From Agrobacterium cucumeris (GTDB taxonomy: Bacteria > Pseudomonadota > Alphaproteobacteria > Rhizobiales > Rhizobiaceae): DNA of 64,000 bases. A model generated the notes under the pieces. The model did no database searches. It was not told where the DNA came from and saw nothing but the letters and a program-made list of their open reading frames with translations. Shown in pieces: positions 8,870 through 17,232 of the stretch (positions are counted from its first letter, which is position 1; the number at the start of each line of letters is the position of its first letter). A program made the translations under genes and the position numbers. The DNA is taken from assembly GCF_030036535.1 (NCBI RefSeq), contig NZ_CP080387.1, forward strand, positions 372,001-436,000. The letters run 5' to 3'.

Positions 8870-10171
8870 ATGCAAACATCCTTCACGCCCGAACAGCTGG
8901 CTGATCCGCATGTGGCGGAATCCGAAAAAATCCTGCGCAAATGTGTGCATTGCGGTTTCTGCACGGCCACCTGTCCCACCTATGTCACGCTCGGCAACGA
9001 GCTGGACAGCCCGCGCGGCCGCATCTACCTCATCAAGGACATGCTGGAAAACAGCCGCCCGGCCGACCGCGAGGTCGTCACCCATATCGACCGCTGTCTT
9101 TCCTGCCTTGCCTGCACCACCACCTGTCCCTCCGGCGTGGATTACATGCATCTGGTCGATCATGCCCGCGCCCATATCGAACAGACATACAAGCGCCCCT
9201 TCATGGATAGGCTGATCCGCAATCTTCTGGTTGCCGTCCTGCCTCATCCAGCCCGTTTCCGGCTGGCCCTGCATCTGGCCCGGCTGGCGCGGCCTTTCTC
9301 CGGCCTGCTTGCCAAAGTTCCGGCGCTGAAGCCGCTGCAATCCATGCTCGCTCTCGCTCCCGCCGCCGTGCCCGCGGCCTCCGCGTCAACCCGTCCGGGA
9401 GAGCGGCCGGCCGAAGGCGAGAAGCGCGGGCGCGTTGCGATCCTCACCGGCTGCGCCCAGCCGGTGCTCGATCCCGGCATCAACGAGGCGACGTTGCGCC
9501 TGCTGGCACGGCTCGGCATCGAGGTCGTGGTGCCGAAAGGGGAGGGCTGTTGCGGTTCGCTGGTGCATCATATGGGCCGGGAGGAAGAGGCGCTCGCCTC
9601 GGCAAGGCGCAATGTCGATGTCTGGACGCGTGAGATGGAGAGCGGCGGTCTCGACGCCATCATTATCACCGCTTCCGGCTGCGGCACCACCATCAAGGAT
9701 TACGGCCACATGCTGCGGCTCGATCCGGCCTATGCCGAAAAAGCCGCGCGGGTCTCGGCCTTGGCGAAGGACATCACCGAATATCTCGCCACGCTCGATC
9801 TGCCGCAAGGGCAAAATCAGGGTCTCACGGTCGCTTATCATTCCGCCTGCTCCATGCAGCACGGCCAGAAGATCACGCTCGCCCCGAAACAGCTGCTGAA
9901 GGCGGCTGGTTTTACCGTTCGCGATCCGGCGGAAGGGCACCTCTGCTGTGGCTCGGCCGGAACCTACAATATCCTGCAGCCGGAAATTTCCGCCAAGCTC
10001 AAGGCGCGCAAGGTGAAGAATATCGAGGCCACGCGCGCGGATGTCATCGCCACCGGCAATATCGGCTGCATCACGCAGATCGGAACCGGTACTGATGTGC
10101 CGATCCTGCACACGGTTGAGCTGCTGGACTGGGCCTATGGCGGGCCGAAGCCGGCGAGGCTTTCGGTTTAG
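8870..10171 (+). CDS. glcF: Glycolate oxidase iron-sulfur subunit GlcF
   Basis: 433 residues. Two [4Fe-4S] ferredoxin motifs lie near the N-terminus (CVHCGFCTATCPTY at ~25-38 and CLSCLACTTTCPSG at ~75-88), followed by two cysteine-rich CCG domains (EGCCGSLVHHMG and HLCCGSAGTYN) that bind further cofactor in GlcF/LldE-type proteins. It carries electrons from the FAD subunits to the membrane quinone pool. It starts 3 bp after the glcE stop. A family A palindrome follows about 80 bp downstream. Confidence 0.94.
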   Translation: MQTSFTPEQLADPHVAESEKILRKCVHCGFCTATCPTYVTLGNELDSPRGRIYLIKDMLENSRPADREVVTHIDRCLSCLACTTTCPSGVDYMHLVDHARAHIEQTYKRPFMDRLIRNLLVAVLPHPARFRLALHLARLARPFSGLLAKVPALKPLQSMLALAPAAVPAASASTRPGERPAEGEKRGRVAILTGCAQPVLDPGINEATLRLLARLGIEVVVPKGEGCCGSLVHHMGREEEALASARRNVDVWTREMESGGLDAIIITASGCGTTIKDYGHMLRLDPAYAEKAARVSALAKDITEYLATLDLPQGQNQGLTVAYHSACSMQHGQKITLAPKQLLKAAGFTVRDPAEGHLCCGSAGTYNILQPEISAKLKARKVKNIEATRADVIATGNIGCITQIGTGTDVPILHTVELLDWAYGGPKPARLSV

Positions 10172-10251
10172 ATCGTGGTGCGCTCATAGGGCAGTGATCC
10201 AGAGCGCCATAACGTGTGCCGCAAAGATTGGATCGTGAGTTTTCTTTGTTC

Positions 10252-10371
10252 TCCCTCATCCCTGTGCTCGTCACAGGGATCCAGCCAGCCCAAGTCCTTG
10301 GGCTGAAAAGGCTTTCCCGCCGCGCAGACGCGCGTCGGCTGGATTCCTGTGACAAGCACAGGAATGAGGGA
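10252..10371. repeat. Modular intergenic palindrome, family A, copy 2
   Basis: 120-bp element between the convergent glcF and outer-membrane protein genes. The ends are TCCCTCATCCCTGTG and CACAGGAATGAGGGA; the centre holds CCAGCCAGCCCAAGTCCTT and GCGCAGACGCGCGTCGGCTGG. It is the inverted-orientation counterpart of 4801-4940. It could fold into a cruciform or RNA hairpin at the 3' ends of both genes. Confidence 0.88.
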
Positions 10372-10377
10372 AGGGAG

Positions 10378-11037
10378 CTAGAACTTATACGCCACGCCGA
10401 AATTCACCGCATTGGTGATGATATCGGTCTTCAGCGACGCGCCATTGTCGATATCGACGTCGATAAAGGAATAGGTGCCCTTATATTCCACGAAGGTCGA
10501 CCAGTTGTCGGTGATGCGGTAGCTGAGGCCGGCCTGCGCCTGCAGGGTGGCGCCGCCAAACTGGTATTCGAAGGTTTTGCCCGACGGACGGTTCACTTCC
10601 ACATGCGGCACGTTGATGCCGACGCCAGCGCCCACATAAGGGGTGATCGGCAGGGATTCCAGCGGAAAGCGATAGAGCGCGTTGAGCGTCAAAAGGTTCA
10701 GGCCGTCGGTGAATTCGAAATGCGACCAGCCGGAGCGGGCAAGCGTCTGGTCGTCGGCATAAACCTTGTCATGGGTGAAATCGAGCGAGATACCGAAGTT
10801 GTTAAGCCGGCCCTCTTCAAACCAGTAGGTGCCGCGCACGCCCCAATAGGGCGGGCTGGAAAACGACTTGCCTTCCCATCCGGCCCGGAAATCCGGTCCG
10901 TCGGAAACCGTCACATCGCTGTGCGGGGCGCTTTGCCAGCCGCCATAACCGGAAATTTCGAATTCGCCTGCGAGTGCGGCAGAGAAGGAAACGCCGCTGA
11001 GGAGCAGGGCGCAGACAAAAGAAGTGTGGCGCGGCAT
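10378..11037 (-). CDS. Outer-membrane beta-barrel protein, LpxQ-like
   Basis: 219 residues with a clear signal peptide (MPRHTSFVCALLLSGVSFSAALA, cleavage near residue 23) followed by alternating amphipathic strands and a C-terminal aromatic residue (GVAYKF), typical of an 8-stranded outer-membrane barrel. Stretches such as PYVGAGVGINVPHVEV and RITDNWSTFVEYKGTY resemble rhizobial proteins annotated as lipid A oxidase (LpxQ), which converts the proximal glucosamine to 2-aminogluconate. The barrel assignment is firm; the enzymatic one is tentative, since many such barrels are only structural. It is a single gene. Confidence 0.7.
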   Translation of the reverse strand: MPRHTSFVCALLLSGVSFSAALAGEFEISGYGGWQSAPHSDVTVSDGPDFRAGWEGKSFSSPPYWGVRGTYWFEEGRLNNFGISLDFTHDKVYADDQTLARSGWSHFEFTDGLNLLTLNALYRFPLESLPITPYVGAGVGINVPHVEVNRPSGKTFEYQFGGATLQAQAGLSYRITDNWSTFVEYKGTYSFIDVDIDNGASLKTDIITNAVNFGVAYKF

Positions 11038-11102
11038 GGAGAGAATCCAGATTGATATCAGAAATCCACCAAACCGTTTTTTGATAACATTTGAATGACA
11101 GA

Positions 11103-11137
11103 AACGAAAAACGGGCGGTCAGCTGACCACCCGTTTT
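11103..11137 (-). terminator. Intrinsic terminator downstream of the L,D-transpeptidase gene
   Basis: Strong hairpin (AAAACGGG.GGTCAG/CTGACC.CCCGTTTT with one C/A mismatch) followed on the minus strand by a T-rich tail (TTTTTCGTTTC). It lies about 175 nt past the transpeptidase stop and separates that transcript from the outer-membrane protein gene. Confidence 0.7.
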
Positions 11138-11230
11138 AAGGCCGTTCCATCATCCCCTGAGAGAGGTCCGGCGCCTGGCGTCCCCCGCCAAGTCTCGTCG
11201 AATGCTTCGTTCGATTGAATTGTGCCGGAT
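11138..11230 (-). ncRNA. Possible small RNA or long 3' UTR
   Basis: The minus strand between the transpeptidase stop and the strong terminator has no open frame but holds further hairpin-forming sequence (GGCGGGGGACGCC and the pair CGGACCTCTCTCAGGGG). A terminator this far from the stop suggests either a structured 3' UTR or an independent small RNA. I do not recognise it as 6S, tmRNA, SRP RNA or RNase P RNA. Boundaries are approximate. Confidence 0.25.
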
Positions 11231-11311
11231 TGTACCGCGCAAAGGCGGCAATTCAAGCGGATAGGCGGCCACGCCGGCCATGGAGCGACCGGAATGGCAC
11301 AACCGTTGCCG

Positions 11312-12088
11312 TCATATCACAATGACCCGCGTTCCGACGTTTACGCGCTCATAAAGATCGGTGACATCCTCATTGCGCATGCGGATGCAGCCGGACGAAT
11401 TGTTACTGCCGATCGTCCAGGGCTGGTTGGTGCCGTGAATGCGGTAAAGCGTGGAGCCGAGATACATGGCACGTGCGCCCATCGGATTGGCCGGGCCGCC
11501 TTCCATGAAGGCCGGCAGGTAATGTCCCTTGGCCGCCTCGCGGGTGATCATTTCCTTCGGCGGGGTCCAGCTCGGCCATTCTGCCTTGCGGGTCACCTTG
11601 TGGGTTCCGGCCCATTCGAAGCCGGGCTTGCCGACGCCTACGCCATAACGCCGCGCCTTGCCGTCGGCTAGCACGAGATAGAGGAAGCGGTTCGGCGTAT
11701 CGATGACGATGGTGCCGGGTTTTTCATTGGTCTGGTAGGCGACGATCTGCGGCAGGAACTGCGGCGCGATCTGCGTGCGCACCGGTGCGTTGGGTCGCAC
11801 GGCGGCATTCTGCACCCGCGCCGGGCGCTGCGATGTGACGCCGGAGCTGGGGCGCTGGGGCATGGCGACCTGGCGCTGCTGGAAGAATGGCTGGCGTGCG
11901 GCAGGTGCGCGTGGATAAACCACCGGTCGCACATTGCCGCGGCCACCCAGCTGCGTGACCCATGGTGCGGAAAGGTCCGGGCTGACGACGATCGGCGGGC
12001 GCTCGCGGTAACGCTCATTGGCCATGGCCGCCGGCACGGCGAGGGTGGAAACGAGGCTCAGTGCCAGAAAAACGGACTTCATCGTCAT
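11312..12088 (-). CDS. L,D-transpeptidase (YkuD domain), secreted
   Basis: 258 residues from the ATG at 12088, which gives a proper signal peptide (MTMKSVFLALSLVSTLAVPAAMA). A Pro/Arg/Gln-rich linker of about 80 residues precedes the YkuD domain. The catalytic region has the conserved HGTNQPWTIG and SSGCIRMRNED, with the Cys nucleophile in SxGCIRM. It should act in the periplasm, making 3-3 peptidoglycan crosslinks or attaching proteins to the wall; alphaproteobacteria of this group use such enzymes heavily. It is a single gene with its own terminator. Confidence 0.9.
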   Translation of the reverse strand: MTMKSVFLALSLVSTLAVPAAMANERYRERPPIVVSPDLSAPWVTQLGGRGNVRPVVYPRAPAARQPFFQQRQVAMPQRPSSGVTSQRPARVQNAAVRPNAPVRTQIAPQFLPQIVAYQTNEKPGTIVIDTPNRFLYLVLADGKARRYGVGVGKPGFEWAGTHKVTRKAEWPSWTPPKEMITREAAKGHYLPAFMEGGPANPMGARAMYLGSTLYRIHGTNQPWTIGSNNSSGCIRMRNEDVTDLYERVNVGTRVIVI

Positions 12089-12326
12089 CGGGTGGACTCT
12101 CTCTGCGGTATGCCGCAACAATGGAAATGGCGGGGAATATTGTCCCGCATTGCCGGACACGTTCGCACCTCGACCCCAGCGAATCGTAAATGGCTGTTCA
12201 TTAAAAAGCCCTTGATTAGGGAAAGCTGGATTTAAGGTTAGCGCCCGGTTTTAAAACATGGTGAATGAGTGGTAAGTGCGCAGCTTCCAACGGTCACGGG
12301 CGGGAGCGGAAAAGGGTTGTTGCGGA

Positions 12327-12956
12327 ATGAGCGAAGCGGGACTTGAAACCGGTGCGGATGGCCGCGTGCGGTGTTTCTGGCAGCAGGGGCTGGAGGATTA
12401 CAGCCGGTATCACGATGAGGAATGGGGTTATCCCGTCACTGACGATCGCCGGCTGTTCGAGAAAATCTGTCTGGAAGGTTTCCAGTCCGGGCTTTCCTGG
12501 CTGACGGTTCTGCGCAAACGCGAAGCTTTCCGGCTTGCCTTCGCCAATTTCGAATTCGAAACAGTGGCGGAGTTCGGCGATGCCGATATCGAGCGCTGCG
12601 TTGCGGACAAGGCCATCATCCGCCATCGCGGCAAGATCGTTTCGACCATCAACAATGCACGCCGCGCTCTGGAACTGCGGGACGAATTCGGCTCGCTTGC
12701 CCGATATTTCTGGGGTTTCGAACCCGCCGCCGCAGAAAGGCCGCAAAGGCTGGACTATGCGACTTTAAGGGCCAACCCCACCAGTGCCGCCTCCATCCGC
12801 CTTTCCAGGGATTTGAAGAAGCGGGGCTGGAGTTTCGTCGGCCCGACGACCGTCTATGCATTCATGCAGGCCATGGGTATGGTCAACGACCATATCGAAG
12901 GCTGCCATTGCCGCCAGCCGATCGAGGCCCTGCGGCGGGAGTTCATACGTCCATGA
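12327..12956 (+). CDS. tag: DNA-3-methyladenine glycosylase I
   Basis: 209 residues from the ATG at 12327. It has the signature RCFW near the start, YHDEEWG, and EKICLEGFQSGLSW, which lines the lesion pocket. The zinc-snap residues of the family are present: Cys in RCFW, His in YHDEEWG, and His and Cys in HIEGCHC. It removes 3-methyladenine from alkylated DNA in base-excision repair. Its stop overlaps the ATG of the next gene (ATGA), so the following secreted protein is translationally coupled although no functional link is known. Confidence 0.93.
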   Translation: MSEAGLETGADGRVRCFWQQGLEDYSRYHDEEWGYPVTDDRRLFEKICLEGFQSGLSWLTVLRKREAFRLAFANFEFETVAEFGDADIERCVADKAIIRHRGKIVSTINNARRALELRDEFGSLARYFWGFEPAAAERPQRLDYATLRANPTSAASIRLSRDLKKRGWSFVGPTTVYAFMQAMGMVNDHIEGCHCRQPIEALRREFIRP

Positions 12957-13396
12957 AGGCAACGTCCCTTCTTCTGGCTTTCACCATGACTGTGGCCGCC
13001 GTGCCGCATCCGTCATTCGCGGAAAGCCGCAATGTCGATGGCATCTGGCTGGATGATGGCGAAAGGCTGAAGGAAGTGGCCATGCCGCCGTCCGGACCAC
13101 TGACGCTGGATGGCTGGACCCGGCGCGGGCGTGGTGATGTCTACCGCCTGAAGGTGAAGGCCGGGCAGACGGTGAAGATCGAGCTCGCCGCCTCCAGTGA
13201 ATTCGTCCTGATGGCGGTCTTCGATTTTTCGACGCCGGATGAGGATGCGATCTTCTTCAGCGATTCCGGCGGCAAGATCGCCACGCTGACGCCGAAGGCG
13301 GATACCGAATGGTTGATCCGCCCGACACTCATTCTGGGATCGCCGCGCCGTGGCCTCGGCGCGCATTACACGTTGACGGTCAGCACCGGGACATAA
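12953..13396 (+). CDS. Small secreted protein, PPC-like fold
   Basis: 147 residues with a signal peptide (MKATSLLLAFTMTVAAVPHPSFA). The mature part has GRGDVYRLKVKAGQTVKIELAAS and a C-terminal HYTLTVSTGT strand, resembling the beta-sandwich of bacterial pre-peptidase C-terminal domains. No enzyme motif is visible. It overlaps the tag stop codon and ends 10 bp before the convergent YeiH-family gene. Function unknown. Confidence 0.75.
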   Translation: MKATSLLLAFTMTVAAVPHPSFAESRNVDGIWLDDGERLKEVAMPPSGPLTLDGWTRRGRGDVYRLKVKAGQTVKIELAASSEFVLMAVFDFSTPDEDAIFFSDSGGKIATLTPKADTEWLIRPTLILGSPRRGLGAHYTLTVSTGT

Positions 13397-13406
13397 CGGC
13401 GCGCCC

Positions 13407-14450
13407 TCAGGCCGCCTGTGTCAGCACGATCAGGCCGAAACTGAGAACACCCAGCAGCACCAGCGACAGGCTGGCGGCGAGAATGACCTTGCCACCGGCA
13501 TGGCGAAGGCTGCGAATATCGACCGAAAGACCCAGCGCCGCCATCGACATGATGGTGAGGATGTTGGAGAGCGAGGCGACGGGGGAAAGCAGAACTTCGG
13601 GGATGAGGCCGAAGGAACGGGCCATGATCATCAGCACAAAGCCGATGATGAACCACGGAACCATCTGCTGCAATTTCAGGCGTCCCTTGCCGGACTGGCC
13701 ATGGATGACGGAAAGCGTGGCGATGACGGGCCCCAGCATCAGCACGCGGATGAGCTTGACGATGGTGCCGGTTTGTACGGCCACGGCTCCAAGCGGCGCG
13801 GTGGCGGCCAGAACCTGCGGCACGGCATAAACAGTTAGACCAGCGAAGATGCCATATTGGGTGGCATCGAGGCCGAGGAGCTGCGGCAGGAACGGCATCA
13901 AAAGCACGGCGGCGACGCCGAGAACCGCAGTGAAGGCAATCGATGCGGCGACATCTTCCGGCTTCGCACCAATGGCGGGCGCGGCGGCGGCGATGGCGGA
14001 ATTGCCGCAGATGGAATTACCGCAGGCGATCAGCGTTGCGAGCTTGGGCGGCAGGCCAAGCATTCGCCCGGCGACATAGCTGACGATCAGCGACAGCGCG
14101 ACGATCAGCGCGATGCCGCCGATCAGCAGCCCGCCGGCACCCTTGAGGATGGCAAGGCTGAGGGACGCACCGAGAAGCGCCACGGCGATTTCGAGCAGGG
14201 TCTTGGCACTGAATTTGATGCCGGCAGAAGCGACCGCCGGCAGTGACACCAGCGACCGCAGAAGCGTGCCGATCAGAATTGCCAGCACCAGATCGCCAAG
14301 CCATGCATGGCCGGCCAGCCGCACCTGAAAACGCTCGGCCAGAATGGCGGCGCAGCTGACGGCGGCGCAGAGCAGGATGCCCGGCAGAAGCGGGGTGAGC
14401 CAACGAAGGGAAAACTGGAAAGGATGGGTGAGGGTGCGATGCTGTGCCAT
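13407..14450 (-). CDS. YeiH/UPF0324 family membrane transporter
   Basis: 347 residues with about ten hydrophobic segments and conserved family stretches such as GNSICGNSAIAAAAPAIGAKPEDVAASIAFTAVLG and PQVLAATAPLGAVAVQTGTIVKLIRVLMLGP. The family is annotated as putative sulfate exporters; some members are linked to sulfite or sulfur-oxyanion export. It is divergent from a LysR gene of the YeiE type, the usual partner of yeiH. Substrate in this organism is unproven. Confidence 0.85.
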   Translation of the reverse strand: MAQHRTLTHPFQFSLRWLTPLLPGILLCAAVSCAAILAERFQVRLAGHAWLGDLVLAILIGTLLRSLVSLPAVASAGIKFSAKTLLEIAVALLGASLSLAILKGAGGLLIGGIALIVALSLIVSYVAGRMLGLPPKLATLIACGNSICGNSAIAAAAPAIGAKPEDVAASIAFTAVLGVAAVLLMPFLPQLLGLDATQYGIFAGLTVYAVPQVLAATAPLGAVAVQTGTIVKLIRVLMLGPVIATLSVIHGQSGKGRLKLQQMVPWFIIGFVLMIMARSFGLIPEVLLSPVASLSNILTIMSMAALGLSVDIRSLRHAGGKVILAASLSLVLLGVLSFGLIVLTQAA

Positions 14451-14483
14451 GGCCAGACAATGCCGTAGCCGCCTGTTTTATTC

Positions 14484-14514
14484 TATCAAATAATATGGCA
14501 TATATTATTCGATA
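14484..14514. promoter_or_regulatory. Palindromic operator between yeiH-like and yeiE-like genes
   Basis: Interrupted inverted repeat: TATCAAATAATAT, a GGCA spacer, then TATATTATTCGATA. The arms match over most of their length. It lies in the A/T-rich 81-bp gap between divergent start codons, where a LysR protein would be expected to bind. Confidence 0.6.
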
Positions 14515-14531
14515 AAATCGAATGAAAAGCC

Positions 14532-15449
14532 ATGACCTTCGAACAACTCCGCATCTTCATCGCCGTCGCCGAACGGGAACATCTGACGAGGGCCGCAGAA
14601 GCCATCGGCCTGACAGCTTCCGCCGTCAGTTCCGCCATCAAGAATCTCGAGGCGTTTTATAATGTCGAGCTGTTTCATCGCGTTGGCCGCAACATCGAAC
14701 TGACCGAAAGCGGCCGGGTGTTTCTGGGCGAAGCAAAGGCGACGCTGGCCCGCGTGCGCAATGCCGAATTGATTCTCTCGGAAATGGGCGGCCTGACGCG
14801 CGGCGAAATCACCGTCTGCGCCAGCCAGACCATTGCAAGCTACTGGCTGCCGCCGATCCTGATGCAATTCAAGAAGCTCTATCCTGGCGTGACCGTCCGG
14901 CTCGATATCGGCAATACCAAGACTGTCACGCAGGCGGTGCTGGATGGTCTGGCGGAGGTCGGTTTCATCGAAGGCAGGATCGACGAGCCGGCATTGATGG
15001 TGCAGCCCGTCGTGTCGGACAAGCTGCTGGTCGTCACCGGTTCGGCCCACCCCTTCGCCGATGGCCGTTATCTCACGTCACTCGATATGCTCTATGGAAC
15101 CTCATGGGTGTTGCGTGAGCAGGGCTCCGGCACCCGCTCCGCCTTTGAGGCGGCGGTGCGGCAGATGGGCGTCGATCCCGGCGAGCTTTCCGTCATGCTG
15201 GAACTGCCGTCCAACGAGGCGGTGGTGATGGCGGCGCGCTCCGGCGGGGCCGCGACGGCAGTTTCCGCCTCGGTCGCGTCACTGTTTTTGCGGCAGGGTT
15301 TGCTGGTCCGTTCGGGCATCGATCTGCCCGCCCGCAACTTTGCCCTTTTGCGCCACAAGGAACGCCACACCAGCCGGGCGGCCATGGAGCTGGAGCGCCT
15401 CAGCCGGGCGGCATCGGAGGACTACAAGGCCGGTCTTGCGGGGTTGTAA
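14532..15449 (+). CDS. LysR-family regulator, YeiE-like
   Basis: 305 residues. The N-terminal winged helix (MTFEQLRIFIAVAEREHLTRAAEAIGLTASAVSSAIKNLE) is followed by an effector domain with ASQTIASYWLPPILMQFKKLYPGV and LREQGSGTRSAFE, which are typical of the CysB/YeiE branch sensing sulfur oxyanions or similar ligands. It is divergent from the YeiH-type transporter with a palindrome between them, so it most likely controls that gene and itself. The ligand is inferred from family only. Confidence 0.88.
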   Translation: MTFEQLRIFIAVAEREHLTRAAEAIGLTASAVSSAIKNLEAFYNVELFHRVGRNIELTESGRVFLGEAKATLARVRNAELILSEMGGLTRGEITVCASQTIASYWLPPILMQFKKLYPGVTVRLDIGNTKTVTQAVLDGLAEVGFIEGRIDEPALMVQPVVSDKLLVVTGSAHPFADGRYLTSLDMLYGTSWVLREQGSGTRSAFEAAVRQMGVDPGELSVMLELPSNEAVVMAARSGGAATAVSASVASLFLRQGLLVRSGIDLPARNFALLRHKERHTSRAAMELERLSRAASEDYKAGLAGL

Positions 15450-15532
15450 TGGAGTGTCGCAGCCGGGCAGGGCGGCGTTCACAGGTTGTCGTTGGATAGG
15501 AAGGCTGCCACTTATTTCTCCTCCCCGCCGGG

Positions 15533-15568
15533 GAGAAGAAAAAGCGGAGCGCCGCAGCCGGCGCTCCG
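15533..15568 (-). terminator. Intrinsic terminator after the DUF305 gene
   Basis: Perfect 9-bp stem (CGGAGCGCC/GGCGCTCCG, 6-nt loop) at 15545-15568, followed on the minus strand by CTTTTTCTTC. It lies 15 bp past the DUF305 stop. Just to its left is a short palindrome (TCCTCCCCGCCGGGGAGAAG) like the arms of the 35456-35583 element. Confidence 0.8.
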
Positions 15569-15582
15569 TTCGGTTGCAGCAA

Positions 15583-15957
15583 TCACTTGCCCTTGGATTT
15601 CAGCCAGGCCTTCATCATGGCGATTTCGCCTTCCTGCGCCTTGATGACCTCTTCTGCCAGCTTGCGGATTTCCGGGTCCTTGCCATATTCGAGCTGGACC
15701 TTGGCCATATCGATTGCGCCCTGATGATGCGGGATCATGCCGCGCACGAAATCGACATCGGCATCGCCGCTGTAATCGATGGCCATATCGCCATGCATCT
15801 TCTTGCTGGCTTCCATGAAAGCCTTGGTGGAATCGGTTTCGCTTGCGGCAGCCTTGGACATGGTGTGGCCGGCATGGCCGCCCGCTTCCTGTGCGAAAAC
15901 GGGCATGGCGAAGACGACCGCGAAAGCGGCAGCGAGGGAGATGGTCTTGATAGACAT
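15583..15957 (-). CDS. DUF305 / CopM-family secreted metal-binding protein
   Basis: 124 residues with a signal peptide ([23 protein letters not shown]) and a ribosome site AGGAAGGA 5-6 nt before the ATG. The mature part is a four-helix DUF305 domain with the conserved [21 protein letters not shown] block plus other His/Met residues. Relatives bind copper or silver in the periplasm. It follows a small His/Cys/Met-rich secreted protein gene on the same strand (58-bp gap), suggesting a two-gene metal-handling unit. The metal is not known. Confidence 0.85.
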   Translation of the reverse strand: MSIKTISLAAAFAVVFAMPVFAQEAGGHAGHTMSKAAASETDSTKAFMEASKKMHGDMAIDYSGDADVDFVRGMIPHHQGAIDMAKVQLEYGKDPEIRKLAEEVIKAQEGEIAMMKAWLKSKGK

Positions 15958-16015
15958 GGATTATCCTTCCTGTGTCTGACGGATTTTTCGATGGATTGAC
16001 TGGAAAAATCTGGTG

Positions 16016-16420
16016 TCAGGCGCGGGGAGGCGGCAGCGGCGGCGCGAAAGCCTTGCCATTAAAGAGAATGCCACGCTGCGGCTTGGGATACGCGAAGGTC
16101 ATCCGGCCAGCATCGGCAAAGATCGTTTGCGGAACCACGATCAGGCAGGCAGCACAGGATCCGGGATGCGCAGCGTCATCGCCATGTGGGCAGCAATCGC
16201 CCATGCCGGATTTATGGGCTTTGGATATGTCCTGCCCATGGGTCTCGGCATTGATGTCCTGATTTCCGGCATGGTTTGAATGGCCATTGTCACGGCTCAT
16301 CGCGGGTTGCGACGAAACGGCCATGCCGGCGCCCACCGGCATGCTCATCGCCATCTGCGCCGGCATTGCACCGTAAAGCAGGCAGGCAAGAAACATCAAA
16401 GTGCGGATCATCAGGCGCAT
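16016..16420 (-). CDS. Small secreted His/Cys/Met-rich protein (DUF2946-like)
   Basis: 134 residues with a signal peptide (MRLMIRTLMFLACLLYGAMPAQMA). The mature part has many His and Met residues (NGHSNHAGNQ), a CCPHGDDAAHPGSCAAC cluster with four cysteines, and ends in a proline run. The layout resembles DUF2946-type proteins found beside copper-handling genes. It precedes the DUF305 gene. A metal-binding role is inferred from composition and neighbour; it is not demonstrated. Confidence 0.65.
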   Translation of the reverse strand: MRLMIRTLMFLACLLYGAMPAQMAMSMPVGAGMAVSSQPAMSRDNGHSNHAGNQDINAETHGQDISKAHKSGMGDCCPHGDDAAHPGSCAACLIVVPQTIFADAGRMTFAYPKPQRGILFNGKAFAPPLPPPRA

Positions 16421-16461
16421 GGGGCCAATTTACCGCGAAAATTGTGGAATAAGCATGACGG

Positions 16462-17226
16462 TCAGGTGAGTTCACGCGCGATGACGTGATGCATGATGCG
16501 GTAATCCCTGCTTTCCTCGCCGAAGGGGGCAAGCGGCCATTCCCACGCGGCAGCGGGTGAGGGAACATCGATGCCATGCAGCAAATCCTCGTGCTGCTGT
16601 AGGCTGCCATCCCTGCCGATGACATCGAAGGATGTGTCCGTTACCAGGCAGGCCTTGCAGGGAAGCCCGGCCAGCGCATCGAGATGCGTCTGAATGAGTT
16701 TCGCCAGCAAATCATCCGGCGCATTCGTGATCTTCTCCCGCTCCAGCCGGTGGTGCGCGCCGGTGCCGATCTGCGACAGGAGATTGGCTGAAACGACGAG
16801 ATCGAGATAGGGCACCCGTCGCAGGAAATCGAGCGGTTCCGGCTGTCGGCCGGCGAGAACATCGTCAAAACCGGAAAGATCGCGGTTGGCGATGCGGACG
16901 TTCTTTTTGGCATTGAGGCGCAGTTTTGCCTGCACGCTGGCGAGATGCACCAGATCAACCAGAACGACGGTATCGAACATCGCCACCAGCGCGCCATAGG
17001 GCACATCGCGCAGCAGGCCCGATCCCAGCACCACTGCCGTCCGCTTTTGCCGCAGCTTTCGGGCGGATTGCAGCACGAATTGCCGGCTGTTGTCCTCATG
17101 CTCCGCCCATGCCTTGGCGCAGCGGTTGGCGCGTGCCCACAGGTTGACGGAATAGCGGATATGCGGCCGGAATTCTTTCGGCGTAACCGCGCGGGTGGCG
17201 GCATATTGCAGGGCTTCGAGGATCAT
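16462..17226 (-). CDS. Putative SAM-dependent methyltransferase-like protein
   Basis: 254 residues, not confidently assigned. AVVLGSGLLRDVPYGALVAMFDTVVLVDLVHL (about residues 64-95) reads like the first two strands of a Rossmann methyltransferase, with GSGLL as a motif I variant and the acidic VLVDL following, and LVVSANLLSQI like motif IV. No catalytic motif identifies the substrate. The ATG lies only 6 bp after the stop of the RelE-type toxin gene, on the same strand, so it may be read with the toxin-antitoxin pair. It has no signal peptide and is expected to be cytoplasmic. Confidence 0.6.
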   Translation of the reverse strand: MILEALQYAATRAVTPKEFRPHIRYSVNLWARANRCAKAWAEHEDNSRQFVLQSARKLRQKRTAVVLGSGLLRDVPYGALVAMFDTVVLVDLVHLASVQAKLRLNAKKNVRIANRDLSGFDDVLAGRQPEPLDFLRRVPYLDLVVSANLLSQIGTGAHHRLEREKITNAPDDLLAKLIQTHLDALAGLPCKACLVTDTSFDVIGRDGSLQQHEDLLHGIDVPSPAAAWEWPLAPFGEESRDYRIMHHVIARELT

Positions 17227-17232
17227 GGATGC

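Noticed and set aside
7481..9340. Minus-strand frame of about 619 codons opposite glcE/glcF
   Set aside because: Shadow of two confirmed genes and begins within the inverted repeat.
11138..11230. 6S RNA, tmRNA, SRP RNA or RNase P RNA as identity of the structured stretch
   Set aside because: None of the conserved motifs of these RNAs is visible; retained only as an unassigned candidate.
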